A stretch of 64,000 nt of DNA from Marinilabiliales bacterium (GCA_007695015.1 REEN01000058.1:47895-111894), one strand, 5' to 3'. Positions 30,001-39,118 are shown, numbered from the stretch's first letter. Program-made: numbers and translations. Notes: a model not told the origin generated them from the sequence alone.

Positions 30001-30144
30001 CGCATAGCGATGGGTGTGGCTGTTATCGGGGGACTGGTTGTTGCGACGTTTCTCACCCTTTATGTAGTTCCCGCAATCTATACATATGTATCAAGCGAAA
30101 CAAAGAAACAGGAAAATGAGGTTACATCAACTGCTGCTGCTTAG
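27082..30144 (+). CDS. RND multidrug efflux pump, HAE1/AcrB family
   Basis: Proton-driven inner-membrane exporter of 1020 residues with twelve membrane helices and two large periplasmic loops. The proton-relay pair is present in TM4 (IGLVVDDAIVMMENIY) and the partner lysine in TM10 (LIGLVSKNGILLVEF). The lead sequence SLSSISIKRPVLASVFTILI is typical of the Bacteroidota HAE1 branch. The drug-type signatures, rather than CusA methionine sites, suggest organic substrates despite the copper ATPase next door. The 3' end overlaps the outer-membrane channel gene by 29 bases. Confidence 0.94.
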   Translation: MSLSSISIKRPVLASVFTILIILFGAIGMTFLGVREFPSVDPPIINVRASYPGANSDVIETQITEPLEQSINAVPGIRSLTSVSRQGSSNITVEFELSVDMETAANDVRDKVAQAQRLLPRDADPPIVSKADADASPIMLITVMSAERSLLQLSEIADLTIKEQLQTIDGVSAVMIWGEKRYAMRLWLDPAKLAGYGLTPLDVRNAIARENVELPAGRIEGNTTELSIRTLGLMTTPREFNDMIVYQSGDQIVRFSDVGRAELGPEDIRGIMKRNGIPSIATVIIPQPGSNHIDIADEVYRRLAMMERDLPDDVVVEIGFDNTEFIRSSIAEVRNTIFIAFFLVVVVIFFFLRDWRTTLIPILVIPVSLIGSFFIMYLAGFTINVLTLLAIVLAIGLVVDDAIVMMENIYVKIEKGMAPVQAGLEGSKEIFFAIVATTITLIAVFFPIVFMEGMTGRLFREFSIVIAGAVAISSFAALSFTPMLATKILKPRKKKHGWFYQKTETFFIHLNNSYRNSLEKFLARRAYTFAIIGGALVLIVLFWSVIPAEMAPLEDRSRISMNVSTPEGATYEFAYDYIEDLAAMVSEVVDEDEIEAIQAMTRGSGGFVWIVLVPASERSRSQMQIAAQISAEARNHTRAMARVMQQSTFGGRRAGMPIQYVLQATNIENLREVLPEFMDRVNESPAFQMADVNLKFTRPELRIHINREKAALMGVSTQNIGQTLQLALSGQRFGYFFMNGKQYQILGEMERDNRNKPLDIKSLYVRNNTGEMVQLDNLVTLEEQTAPPQLFRYNRFVSATVSAGLADGWAIGQGLEEMDRIATEVLDDTFRTALAGDSKDFSESASSLMFAFLLALVLIFLVLSAQFESFKDPLIVMMTVPLALTGALFFMWYFNITLNIFSQIGIIMLIGLVSKNGILLVEFANQRKRAGMNKMEAIKFAAAARFRPILMVSISTILGILPLTFGFGEGAQSRIAMGVAVIGGLVVATFLTLYVVPAIYTYVSSETKKQENEVTSTAAA

Positions 30145-31435
30145 TATTGTTTTTGTTTTCAATACTGGCATTTCATGGGGTCAGGAATACAGTCTGAGCG
30201 AATTTATTACCACAGGTATGGAGAATAATTTCTCACTGCAGATTGCACGCAACCGCCAGGAAATATCAGAAAACAACTTTACTCCGGGCAATGCAGGATT
30301 TTTCCCTGTACTTGATCTCAGTACAAGACAATCAGGAAATATCAACAGCAACTGGCAGTCCTTTGCAGACGGCAGCTCTGCCTCAAACCAAGGGATTCAC
30401 AATACAACCACCAATGCCGGACTCAACCTGGGATGGAACCTTTTCAGCGGTTTCCGGGTAAGGACTACCTATAACAGACTGGAAGAGCTGAAGTCCCAGG
30501 GGGAACTAAGCACAAAGCTTGCTGTTGAGCGGTTTGTTGCGCTGACTGCCACTGAATATTATAACTTCATACAGCAGGCAAGGCAGCTTAATAACCTGAC
30601 ATATGCAGTATCTCTGTCAAAAGAGCGGTACAGGATCGACGAAGAGAGATATTTGATAGGTTCGGGGTCACGCCTGCAGATGCTTCAGTCCCGTGTTTTT
30701 CTCAATGCCGACAGTTCAAGGTTGTCACGTCAGTACGAAGTGCTCAGGGCCTCACAGATCAGGCTTAATGAGCTAATAGGCGCAGAAGACTTTGATTACC
30801 TGTTGGGAGTAAAAGATACCATGATAATAGTTGACAGGGGACTTGATTATGATCTTTTGTATGAAAGGATGCTTGAACAGAACACCAACCTTCTTATGGC
30901 GGCAAGCAACCAGGTTGTATCTGAATATGACAAAGAGATCATCGCCTCCCGCACATATCCTTATGTGAACTTCAACACCGGATACGGTTACACATTCAAC
31001 ACCTTCCAGTCCGGCAACCTCGATCATCAGCACACACTGGGTTTAAGTTACGGCCTTACTGTTGGCATAAACATCTTTGACGGATTTAACAGGCGCCGGG
31101 AGATAAGCAATGCGATGATTGAAATACAAAACCGTCAGCTATCCTTTAACCAGGTATTGCAGGAGGCTAAAGCTGACCTGATGACTATTTACAGGGCCTA
31201 TGAAAACAACCTGAGGCTGCTGGAGATGGAATACCAGAATCTTGAAACAGCCCGGGAGAACATGGATATAGCTTTTGAACGTTACAGGCTTGGAGTGCTT
31301 TCGGGAATCGAGCTCAGGGAAGTCCAGAAAAGCCTTCTTGAAGCAGAAGAGCGCCTTCTTTCGATTCAGTACCAGACCAAGCTTGCAGAAATATCCCTGC
31401 TTCAGATATCGGGAAGGATAATGGAATACCTGTAA
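30116..31435 (+). CDS. TolC-family outer membrane efflux protein
   Basis: Trimeric outer-membrane channel completing the RND pump. 439 residues from the ATG at 30116, which is followed by a clean signal peptide (MRLHQLLLLSIVFVFNTGIS, cleavage near WGQEY); an ATG at 30086 adds ten charged residues inside the pump gene. Two internal repeats of the OEP domain with long helices (for example around residues 130-200 and 335-425) are visible. The stop lies only 5 bases before the end of the convergent yihY-like gene. Confidence 0.92.
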   Translation: MRLHQLLLLSIVFVFNTGISWGQEYSLSEFITTGMENNFSLQIARNRQEISENNFTPGNAGFFPVLDLSTRQSGNINSNWQSFADGSSASNQGIHNTTTNAGLNLGWNLFSGFRVRTTYNRLEELKSQGELSTKLAVERFVALTATEYYNFIQQARQLNNLTYAVSLSKERYRIDEERYLIGSGSRLQMLQSRVFLNADSSRLSRQYEVLRASQIRLNELIGAEDFDYLLGVKDTMIIVDRGLDYDLLYERMLEQNTNLLMAASNQVVSEYDKEIIASRTYPYVNFNTGYGYTFNTFQSGNLDHQHTLGLSYGLTVGINIFDGFNRRREISNAMIEIQNRQLSFNQVLQEAKADLMTIYRAYENNLRLLEMEYQNLETARENMDIAFERYRLGVLSGIELREVQKSLLEAEERLLSIQYQTKLAEISLLQISGRIMEYL

Positions 31436-31440
31436 CAGGT

Positions 31441-32775
31441 TTACACCTCCTTAAGAAGCTTGTTCTCCTGACATTTCTCAAGAGTATTGTTGAATGCATC
31501 CATGATACCCTTCAGCTTTTCAATCTCTTCACTTTTTCGGGCTATCAGCACATCCATACCCCTGTGGTCCAGTTTATCAGATATAAATTTTATGGTTATC
31601 CTGTTAATATCTATTGCAGGCTGGTATGCCGTCTCCTTGACAAATTTGGTCTTTGCTTCTGAGATGACATTAATATCGACAAGTTCATACAATAATTCCC
31701 TTACGAGCCTTATAGGGATCTCCAGTTCGTTGCTTATCTGCCTTGCTGTATAGGGAGGTACTCCATTCTCAAAGTTTTTCACAAGAAGATGTGCTATATA
31801 AAGAGTCAGGAGCCGTCTGTTGTAACTGCTCATATTCAGTGACTCAGCCTCAAATTCATATTGTTCAACATTTTGGTTTGCAAAGGATATCTCTGCACCA
31901 AAAAGCACTACCAGCCAGCTAACCTGCATTACCAGCAGAAGAAGGGGAAGCGCCGCAAAACTACCGTAAATGGCATTGTAACGGGAAACACCAACCTGAA
32001 AATGGATATAACTCCACTGAACAAGCTGAAACAGGGTGCCGGCAATAATCCCGGCCAGCAGGGCAGATGCAAAGTTAACCTTGGTATTAGGCATAATCAT
32101 ATACAAAATTGTAAAGAGTGTCCATAGAAGCAAGTATGGTATCAGCTGGACAAAAAACATTATTATGGGGCTGAGAAATCCCAGAAGTACAAAACTCTGA
32201 GTAATATTGGAGATCTGGGTAGTGATAAAAACCGTAAAACCGTTAGCCAGTATTATGAACAGTGGAGCTATCAGCATCATCGAAAAATAGTCCGCGAACT
32301 TCCTGGTGAAGCTGCGTGGCTGGTTTATCTGCCATATTTCATTGAATGAATGTTCAATATGACTTAGAACCTTCATGATTGTCCAGAACAGGATAATTAG
32401 TCCCACTCCTGCCATAAGTCCGCCCCTTGTAGTTTCCAGCAATGACTGTGAAAAGCTGAGGACCCATTCAAACACTTCCTCCCTGCCTGCAAAAACTTTG
32501 GACAGTTCTTCTTCAAGGTATTGATCCAGTCCAAAGCCTTTGGCTATTCCAAAAGCCATGGCAACTACCGGAACCAGGGATAAAAGTGTATAGTATGTAA
32601 GGGCCGAGGCCCTGAGCTGGATTTTGTCCTCACTGAAACCCCGAAGTGCAATTATCAGTATTTTCAGCTGTTTAAGCAGAAAAGCCCTTAAAGGTGGCAG
32701 CTCATCAATTGGCATTCTCCAGATATCTCTTTTAAAGAACCGGATGACCCTGTTGATTTTTTCTTTGTCAACCAT
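31441..32775 (-). CDS. YihY/BrkB-family membrane protein
   Basis: Inner-membrane protein of 444 residues. The YihY/UPF0761 signature LRASALTYYTLLSLVPVVAM near residue 58 is followed by six predicted membrane helices to about residue 290. The last 130 residues are soluble and look like a winged-helix domain (TARQISNELEIPIRLVRELL), common in the Bacteroidota members. The older label of tRNA-processing RNase BN is wrong for this family; function is not established. Convergent with the efflux operon with almost no gap, so read-through between them is possible. Confidence 0.85.
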   Translation of the reverse strand: MVDKEKINRVIRFFKRDIWRMPIDELPPLRAFLLKQLKILIIALRGFSEDKIQLRASALTYYTLLSLVPVVAMAFGIAKGFGLDQYLEEELSKVFAGREEVFEWVLSFSQSLLETTRGGLMAGVGLIILFWTIMKVLSHIEHSFNEIWQINQPRSFTRKFADYFSMMLIAPLFIILANGFTVFITTQISNITQSFVLLGFLSPIIMFFVQLIPYLLLWTLFTILYMIMPNTKVNFASALLAGIIAGTLFQLVQWSYIHFQVGVSRYNAIYGSFAALPLLLLVMQVSWLVVLFGAEISFANQNVEQYEFEAESLNMSSYNRRLLTLYIAHLLVKNFENGVPPYTARQISNELEIPIRLVRELLYELVDINVISEAKTKFVKETAYQPAIDINRITIKFISDKLDHRGMDVLIARKSEEIEKLKGIMDAFNNTLEKCQENKLLKEV

Positions 32776-32942
32776 GTTAAAGACTTTTTGTATTTACCAT
32801 AAACTATGAGTAAATATACATAAAATTATTCTGCATAAAATCACACAGAGGCGCATGATAAATTTCTATGTAAAAAAGAAGTCAGCTTCAGGATTCCCCG
32901 TGCAAATCTGAATCCCTCTAAAAAAGGTTATCCGGGCGGAGG

Positions 32943-34139
32943 CTATTTCAGCTTTTCCAGCGCATGTTCAATACGGTCAAATGCATCATTTAGTTTAGCA
33001 TCACTTGCTGCATATGAAATTCTTACATGGAATGGTGATCCGAAAGCTTCGCCGGGAACTGCTGCAACATGGGCGTGTTCGAGCAGAAACATACAAAAGT
33101 CATTTCCGCTTTCAATCACACCGCCTTCATACTTCATACCTTTGAAATGGCTGATTTCGGGGAAGAGATAGAATGCTCCCTCCGGTTTTGAAACATTCAT
33201 GCCTTTTATTTTCCCTGCTCTTTCAGTTACCAGGTCTCTTCTGCGCCTAAAAGCTTCCCGCATTTTCCATGTATATGACATATCTCCCGTAAGAGCAGCA
33301 ATTGCTGCCTTCTGAGCTATTGATGATGGCCCGGAAGTGAACTGCCCCTGCAATTTACTGCAGGCTTTGATTATAATTTCAGCAGCAGCCATGTATCCTA
33401 TTCTCCACCCTGTCATTGCAAAAGCTTTTGATACGCCGTTAACCAATACCACCCTGTCTTTTATCTCTTTGAACGAGGCTATCGACTCATGCTTCCCCAC
33501 GAAGTTAATATGCTCATAAATCTCATCGGATATGATAAAAATATCCGGATACCTGTTGAGGATCTCTACAAAATCGGAAAGCTCGTCACGGGTATATACA
33601 CTACCTGAAGGGTTGTTCGGAGAACATAGCAGCAGCACTTTGGTTTTTGGCGTAATCGCATCTTCTATCTGCGAGGGGGTAACCTTGAAATTGTTGTCTG
33701 CAGAGCTCTCAAGAATAATGTTATTTCCCCCTGACAGTTTGACCAGCTCAACATAGCTGACCCAATAAGGAGCAGGAACAATAACGTCATCACCCTCATC
33801 AACCAGCACCATCAATGCGTTAGCAATGGAATGCTTCGCGCCCGAGGAGACAATAATATTTGATGGCGAATAATCAAGTTTATTTTCATTCTGCAGCTTT
33901 TTTACGATGGCCTGTTTAAGGTCAAGGTATCCCCCGGCCGGCGAATAAAATGAGAAATTATCATCAATTGCTTTCTTTGCGGCCTCCTTAATATGGGGAG
34001 GGGTGTGAAAATCCGGCTCACCTACACTCAGGTTAATTATGTCTACACCTTTAGCCTGCAAATCACTGCTCTTTTGATTCATTGCCAGGGTTTGAGAATC
34101 TGACAATTTCCTGATCCTGCCTGAAACAATCTCCTTCAT
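32943..34139 (-). CDS. Aspartate aminotransferase, class I/II
   Basis: PLP-dependent aminotransferase of 398 residues. The opening NLSVGEPDFHTPPHI is the signature of the subgroup Ib aspartate aminotransferases; NNPSGSVY and the Schiff-base lysine region NGVSKAFAMTGWRIGY are intact. It would interconvert aspartate and oxaloacetate with glutamate and 2-oxoglutarate, tying to the gltBD and arginine steps in this window. Its ATG at 34139 follows an AT-rich gap with the divergent DUF7935 gene. Prephenate or other amino-acid specificity cannot be excluded. Confidence 0.9.
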   Translation of the reverse strand: MKEIVSGRIRKLSDSQTLAMNQKSSDLQAKGVDIINLSVGEPDFHTPPHIKEAAKKAIDDNFSFYSPAGGYLDLKQAIVKKLQNENKLDYSPSNIIVSSGAKHSIANALMVLVDEGDDVIVPAPYWVSYVELVKLSGGNNIILESSADNNFKVTPSQIEDAITPKTKVLLLCSPNNPSGSVYTRDELSDFVEILNRYPDIFIISDEIYEHINFVGKHESIASFKEIKDRVVLVNGVSKAFAMTGWRIGYMAAAEIIIKACSKLQGQFTSGPSSIAQKAAIAALTGDMSYTWKMREAFRRRRDLVTERAGKIKGMNVSKPEGAFYLFPEISHFKGMKYEGGVIESGNDFCMFLLEHAHVAAVPGEAFGSPFHVRISYAASDAKLNDAFDRIEHALEKLK

Positions 34140-34239
34140 TTTTTCATCTTTTTAAGTGAGACCCTAAAAATAGAAAAATATTGAAACTTGCGGGTAAGAT
34201 GGATAAAAATTATTTATTATTGCATAAAAAACAACCCCT

Positions 34240-34761
34240 ATGGCTGACTTTCTGGAAATCTTAAAATATACACTGCCGGCACTGATAGTCTTCTTTACAT
34301 CGTGGCTTCTGATAAGGAAGTTTCTTGATAGTGATCAGAAACTGAAAAAGATCGATATGATGTATAAAAACGAGCAGTATATTCTTCCAATTCGATTGCA
34401 GGCCTATGAAAGGCTTGTTCTTTTCCTGGAGCGTATATCGCCAGAATCGCTCTTAATGAGGATGAACAGTAAAAAGATGACCAGCCAGGAGCTACATTCA
34501 GAATTACTGACCACAATAAGAGCTGAATATGAGCATAATCTTTCCCAACAAATCTATGTAAGCAGGGAGAGTTGGGAAGTAATCCGGAATGCCCGGTCAA
34601 ACATTGTCAACATAATAAACGAAGCAGCCAAAAGCATAGAACCTGGTTCTCCCTCAATTAAACTAAGTCAGACGATCCTTGAGTCGATTATTGACAAAGA
34701 AGATTCACCGGCTAATGTTGCTATTGACTTCCTGAAAAAGGAGATTAAACAATTGTTCTGA
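34240..34761 (+). CDS. DUF7935-like membrane-anchored protein
   Basis: 173 residues with one N-terminal membrane span (about 8-25) and a short basic stretch, then a helical cytoplasmic domain with the conserved block LPIRLQAYERLVLFLERI. I recognise it as a small protein of unknown function widely found next to housekeeping genes in Bacteroidota. No catalytic motif is visible. It starts at an ATG with an AT-rich upstream region shared with the divergent aminotransferase and ends 16 bases before the convergent outer-membrane protein gene. Confidence 0.75.
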   Translation: MADFLEILKYTLPALIVFFTSWLLIRKFLDSDQKLKKIDMMYKNEQYILPIRLQAYERLVLFLERISPESLLMRMNSKKMTSQELHSELLTTIRAEYEHNLSQQIYVSRESWEVIRNARSNIVNIINEAAKSIEPGSPSIKLSQTILESIIDKEDSPANVAIDFLKKEIKQLF

Positions 34762-34777
34762 CAAAACCTTAGAGTTA

Positions 34778-35422
34778 TTACCTGAAGCCTATGTAGTATA
34801 CATAGCCCATACTGATGTTGATATTGAAGTTTCGGGGAGAACTTCCTGAAATTTCCTTTATCATTGGGATACCCATAGCGCCATGAATATTTATCATAAA
34901 GTCAATATCGTCATAAAGCCGCAACATCATTCCCGCTCCCAGCAATATGCCATAATCGAGAGATCTGAATTCGGATGTGATATTTTCACTCACCCGTGAC
35001 TGCTGGTCGCCATTATATAACGCTCCCCGCCTTTGTGCATTCATCAGATATGCACCATATGCCCCGGCATTAAAGTGAAACCTGGGATATTTACCGGTAG
35101 TGCTGAACTTATAAAGTACCGGAACAGTCAGGTAATTGAGGTTGGTATTGATCTTATGTATAAATTCGGGTGCGCCCTTCTGTTCAAAGGTAAGCGATGT
35201 ACTGATCGATTTTGCATCATCGAAAGAATAGTTGCCGGTAAACCTGAAACTGGCACCAAGAAATCCGGCATGTCGCTGATATTCAGGAGACGAGCTTATG
35301 CCAGCCATGTTGATACCGGCATCGAAAGCAATATATCTTATCTGCGGATGCTTTTGTCCCCATGATGTACCCGTAGCCAGGATACATAATAATAAGGCTG
35401 GAAACGCAAATTTACGGGTCAT
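34778..35422 (-). CDS. Outer membrane beta-barrel protein
   Basis: 214 residues from the ATG at 35422: signal peptide ending near TGTSWGQ, then alternating hydrophobic strands consistent with an 8-strand barrel of the OMP_b-brl/PorT-like fold, ending in VYYIGFR with the terminal aromatic pattern of outer-membrane insertion. A seven-codon extension to 35443 lacks a signal-like sequence. Function is unknown; the fold is common to many Bacteroidota surface proteins. It is separated from htpG upstream by a strong terminator. Confidence 0.75.
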   Translation of the reverse strand: MTRKFAFPALLLCILATGTSWGQKHPQIRYIAFDAGINMAGISSSPEYQRHAGFLGASFRFTGNYSFDDAKSISTSLTFEQKGAPEFIHKINTNLNYLTVPVLYKFSTTGKYPRFHFNAGAYGAYLMNAQRRGALYNGDQQSRVSENITSEFRSLDYGILLGAGMMLRLYDDIDFMINIHGAMGIPMIKEISGSSPRNFNINISMGYVYYIGFR

Positions 35423-35460
35423 ATTTCTTTTCAAATCAACCAAAATTAGGCAAATATTGC

Positions 35461-35492
35461 AAAAAAAAAGCCCGTATATTAAATAACGGGCT
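35461..35492 (-). terminator. Rho-independent terminator of htpG
   Basis: Minus strand: AGCCCGT (35492-35486) pairs with ACGGGCT (35475-35469), 7 bp with a 10-base AT loop, followed by eight T. It starts 21 bases after the htpG stop. Confidence 0.9.
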
Positions 35493-35513
35493 CTTTTGGG
35501 TGATATTATTTAC

Positions 35514-37559
35514 CTACATCAGATCTATACTTCTTTTAACAAACCTTGAAAGGTCCTCTCCTTTAAGCATATTGTTTGAAAGCAGGGCAAGATCTATGAG
35601 CTGTTTGACCAGCTTGTTGTTTTCTGCAAACTTTGTCAGCCGTTGCTCTCTCTTGCTATCAAGATCTTCAAGTTTTTTATTCAGGTCAGCAAGCCTCTCC
35701 TTGTCTTCCTGGCTGACTTCATCCTCTTTCTTTGATTTGTTCGCTTTTTCGATTTCATCCTTACTGGTATGTATTGGCTCGGCTTTAGCCCTGATCTTCT
35801 CCAGATCCTTACCGGCTGACTTCTCTTTCTCCTCAGCCAGTTTGATAACCAGCGGGTGATTCGAATTGATCACCAGGTTGAAACTGTCGGGCATTTCACC
35901 ATAAAACCCCATTCCCCCACCAACAGATGACATATCTTTCATTCTTCTCATAAATTCGGATTGGGTAATAGTGACCGGACTGTCACTTTCTCCCATACTT
36001 TCAAATGAAACCATGAATACCGGTTCTGCCGGCAAAAGGTTTTTAAATACAACCGCAAGGTCATTTTGCTGGTCGGCAGATAATCTTGAGTCAGCCTGAT
36101 CATCTTTTTGTATCAGTTTGTCGGTTACATCAGCATCAACGCGCACAAACCTCGAATTCTGGAATTTCGTTTCAAGATGATTGATAAAATGTGTATCAAG
36201 CTGACCCTCCATTAAAAGTACGTCATATCCCCTGGCCCTGGCAGCTTCAATGAACGAATATTGTTTCTCCTTATCAGTTGCGTAAAGGTAAATCAGGTTC
36301 TTATGTTTATCGGTTTGATTTTCCCTGATCATTTTTTCATACTCTGCAAACGTAAAGTATTTATTCCCGGTATTCTTAAGGAGTGTAAATTTTTCAGCAC
36401 GCTCATAAAACTTTTCATCGGTCAACATTCCGTATTCAATGAAAACTTTCAAATCATCCCATTTCTTTTCAAACTGTGAGCGATCGTTCTTGAAAATATC
36501 ATTAAGCCTGTCCGAAACCTTTTTGCTTATATGGGAGGAAATCTTCTTTACATTTGAGTCACTCTGGAGATAACTTCTTGAAACATTGAGTGGAATATCA
36601 GGCGAATCTATCACCCCATGCAACAGGGTAAGGAATTCAGGGACCACACCTTCGACAGAATCGGTCACATAAACCTGGTTGGCGTACAACTGTATCTTGT
36701 TCTTCTGTATCTCGAAATTGTTTTTGAGTTTTGGAAAGTACAGAATTCCGGTAAGATTAAACGGGTAATCAACATTCAGATGGATATAAAAGAGCGGTTT
36801 ATCGCTTAACGGATAAAGATCATTATAGAACTTTTCATAATCATCATCCTTGAGATCCGCTGGCTTCCTGGCCCATAAAGGCTCTGTCTCATTTACAATA
36901 CGAAGTCTTTCAGTTTCAACCTCTTTGCCGTCCTTCCACTCCTTCTCCTTACCAAAAGCGATCGGCACGGGCAGAAATCTGCAATATTTCTTGAGCATTT
37001 CCAGTATCCTGTTCTCTTCAAGAAATTCTTTGGAATCGTCGGCAATATGAAGAATAATATCCGTACCCGCATCATCCTTTTCTATCTCTTCTATGGTATA
37101 ACGCGGACTTCCATCACATGTCCATTTGACTGGTTTTGCATCTTCCTGATACGATCTTGTAATGATTTCCACCTTTTTCGCAACCATGAAGGAGGAATAG
37201 AACCCCAAGCCGAAATGACCTATTATGGCTTCAGCCTTATCCTTGTAACGCTCAAGAAAATCTTCCGCACTTGAGAATGCAATCTGGTTGATGTATTTTC
37301 TGACCTCCTCTTCTGTCATCCCGACCCCGCGGTCTGATACCGTAAGGGTCTTCTTTTTCTTATCAATATTAACATGAATTGTCAGGTCACCAAGCTCGGC
37401 CTGGTAATCACCAACAGATGCCAGGGTTTTGAGCTTTCTTGTGGCATCAACTGCATTTGAAATCAGTTCTCTGAGAAATATTTCATGATCCGAGTACAGG
37501 AACTTTTTAATGATCGGAAATATGTTCTCGGTCTTAACATCAATTTTACCTTTCTGCAT
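35514..37559 (-). CDS. htpG: Molecular chaperone HtpG (Hsp90)
   Basis: ATP-dependent chaperone of 681 residues. The N-terminal GHKL ATPase shows ELISNAVDATRKL (Asn-containing metal motif), DRGVGMTEEE, and the lid GHFGLGFYSSFMVA. The middle domain follows with a catalytic arginine region, then a C-terminal dimerisation domain containing a charged KEEDEVSQEDKERLADLNKK stretch near residue 620. Length is typical of Bacteroidota HtpG, longer than the E. coli protein because of this insert. It is a single-gene unit with its own terminator. Confidence 0.97.
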   Translation of the reverse strand: MQKGKIDVKTENIFPIIKKFLYSDHEIFLRELISNAVDATRKLKTLASVGDYQAELGDLTIHVNIDKKKKTLTVSDRGVGMTEEEVRKYINQIAFSSAEDFLERYKDKAEAIIGHFGLGFYSSFMVAKKVEIITRSYQEDAKPVKWTCDGSPRYTIEEIEKDDAGTDIILHIADDSKEFLEENRILEMLKKYCRFLPVPIAFGKEKEWKDGKEVETERLRIVNETEPLWARKPADLKDDDYEKFYNDLYPLSDKPLFYIHLNVDYPFNLTGILYFPKLKNNFEIQKNKIQLYANQVYVTDSVEGVVPEFLTLLHGVIDSPDIPLNVSRSYLQSDSNVKKISSHISKKVSDRLNDIFKNDRSQFEKKWDDLKVFIEYGMLTDEKFYERAEKFTLLKNTGNKYFTFAEYEKMIRENQTDKHKNLIYLYATDKEKQYSFIEAARARGYDVLLMEGQLDTHFINHLETKFQNSRFVRVDADVTDKLIQKDDQADSRLSADQQNDLAVVFKNLLPAEPVFMVSFESMGESDSPVTITQSEFMRRMKDMSSVGGGMGFYGEMPDSFNLVINSNHPLVIKLAEEKEKSAGKDLEKIRAKAEPIHTSKDEIEKANKSKKEDEVSQEDKERLADLNKKLEDLDSKREQRLTKFAENNKLVKQLIDLALLSNNMLKGEDLSRFVKRSIDLM

Positions 37560-37671
37560 TTTATATGTTAAATTTTAGTTAAACAGCAGTTAAACAACCT
37601 CGCACTTTCAAAGTATGTGCCAAAACCAATTCATGACAAATAGTCACCAGAGTGAAATCCTGCGCAGAATA

Positions 37672-38187
37672 CTATCCTGTGAGCAGAACATAAACAAACC
37701 CTGACAGCGTGAATAAAAAAAATACCAGGAATGAAAAAGCGGTAAATCTGCAGATCCTTCTTTTGTTTTCAAAATTCTTCCTGGCAATTATCCATTTGAA
37801 GGCATTGTCAATCCTGAACATAACATTTTCATTGTTCGCTATATGAATCATGTTGCCTTTGCGCAGTGATGAAACATCTTTTTCCAGCTCTTTATGGTGG
37901 CAAACATTTATTACTTCAGCATTGGGGATCAAATTGATAATCCTTTCAATAATACCGGATTTTAAATATTTGTCAGGTTTGCCCATATGTACGGCCAATA
38001 TGACAACGTGATCATTCTTTTTTGAATTTTTTCTGCTGTTAAATTCATTGAAGAATTTGTCAGCCGACGGATAAACATGCAATATATATTTGTTACCCGG
38101 GGAATACCTCTCCTTAATATCTGCTTCAAACAGATAGTTCTCATCAATAAGGTGTACATATAAAAGCTTCGCCGGGATAAAATCCAT
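37672..38187 (-). CDS. Unrecognised protein: receiver-like domain plus C-terminal membrane span
   Basis: 171 residues from the ATG at 38187; the open frame extends back to 38298, overlapping the preceding gene, but those residues look unrelated. The body resembles a response-regulator fold by pattern (LLYVHLIDENYLFEADI, ILAVHMGKPDKYLK, PNAEVINVCHH, and an end helix VMFRIDNAFKWII), yet the acidic pocket and phospho-acceptor aspartate are not clearly conserved, so it may be a pseudo-receiver. A basic stretch ENKRR precedes one hydrophobic helix (FTAFSFLVFFLFTLSGFVYV) at the C-terminus, making it a tail-anchored protein. It probably forms a transcription unit with the exported protein gene 34 bases upstream. 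Function unknown. Confidence 0.6.
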   Translation of the reverse strand: MDFIPAKLLYVHLIDENYLFEADIKERYSPGNKYILHVYPSADKFFNEFNSRKNSKKNDHVVILAVHMGKPDKYLKSGIIERIINLIPNAEVINVCHHKELEKDVSSLRKGNMIHIANNENVMFRIDNAFKWIIARKNFENKRRICRFTAFSFLVFFLFTLSGFVYVLLTG

Positions 38188-38221
38188 CTTTACAGGGTTA
38201 ATTTGTGATTTGACAGCCGTA

Positions 38222-39052
38222 TTAGGGAACTCCGGGTTTTTTCCATTCAAAATCAGGTTTATGCATCCATTTACCATCTTGAAAAATAAGTGCATCATGG
38301 GTCATGTCAGGGCCGTAAAATCTGTGCTGCCCCTCAAACCTTGGTGCAGACGGAGATAAATGATCATACACAATCATGTCAAGTTCGGGAATATATCGCA
38401 TGAACATGACGACCTGTGAAGAATACCTGAATATCAGCCGGTATTTGGTGTCCCCCTTATACATAAATACAGGGGCGCCGAAAACGGCCTTATTATCATG
38501 GATATGCAGAACATCAATCATCTTGGCATTTGTAAAAACATCATGAAAGCCAAACCCGATCAGCGTATAATGAACCCTCCCCCCTGCTTTCACAGGGTGT
38601 ACCTGGTAATACAATGCTCCATACCAGCTATCTGATGAATATTCCACACGATCCTCAATTTTCCTGTTCCCGGCAACCTGGTTAAGCGGAATAACAGTTG
38701 CCCCATTCCGGTCTGCTTCGACTACCTGGATAAACCCGAAATATCTATGCTCTGAACGAGACTCAGATATACTCCAGGTATAGATTCTTATTAGGCTGTC
38801 AGCAGATGAAATAATTCCAACCGAATTCAGACTGTCGAACGGATAGAAGAATGAAGCCGGATTATTCAATGTCTGATCCAATATTTCCAGAATGCTGTCG
38901 TTGATCAATAGTTTTTCTGATAGATTCTCAGATCTGTGGAGTTTTACAAAGAGGGTTTTTAACTCATTTTCTGCAAACATGGTATCCTCATAACATAAAT
39001 CGGAAAATACTGACGAAATTGACAACATAGATAATAAGAGGAATACAAACAT
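38222..39052 (-). CDS. Exported protein of unknown function
   Basis: 276 residues. The N-terminus (MFVFLLLSMLSISSVFSDLC) reads as a signal peptide. The rest is soluble, rich in aromatic residues and beta-strand pattern, with a conserved-looking end: DHLSPSAPRFEGQHRFYGPD followed by DALIFQDGKWMHKPDFEWK. I have met similar proteins in Bacteroidota only as hypotheticals, and name no function. The spacing to the receiver-like gene downstream suggests an operon. Confidence 0.65.
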   Translation of the reverse strand: MFVFLLLSMLSISSVFSDLCYEDTMFAENELKTLFVKLHRSENLSEKLLINDSILEILDQTLNNPASFFYPFDSLNSVGIISSADSLIRIYTWSISESRSEHRYFGFIQVVEADRNGATVIPLNQVAGNRKIEDRVEYSSDSWYGALYYQVHPVKAGGRVHYTLIGFGFHDVFTNAKMIDVLHIHDNKAVFGAPVFMYKGDTKYRLIFRYSSQVVMFMRYIPELDMIVYDHLSPSAPRFEGQHRFYGPDMTHDALIFQDGKWMHKPDFEWKKPGVP

Positions 39053-39092
39053 TTTTAATATGTACTTATATGTATATTTAAAATAATAATAT

Positions 39093-39100
39093 TATTTTTG
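39093..39100 (+). promoter_or_regulatory. Bacteroidota-type -7 promoter box
   Basis: TATTTTTG fits the Bacteroidota -7 consensus TAnnTTTG and ends 18 bases before the ATG of the small DUF6132-like gene. The surrounding sequence is very AT-rich, so chance occurrence is possible; no clear TTG element is seen at -33. Confidence 0.45.
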
Positions 39101-39118
39101 TAAATATATTCAAAAACC

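Noticed and set aside
27082..30144. Metal-type (CusA-like) RND pump, because copA is adjacent
   Set aside because: The protein reads as the HAE1 drug-efflux branch, and a 271-base gap separates it from copA.
34778..35422. Type IX secretion protein PorT
   Set aside because: The barrel fold is similar, but I see no feature specific to PorT and no other type IX genes nearby.
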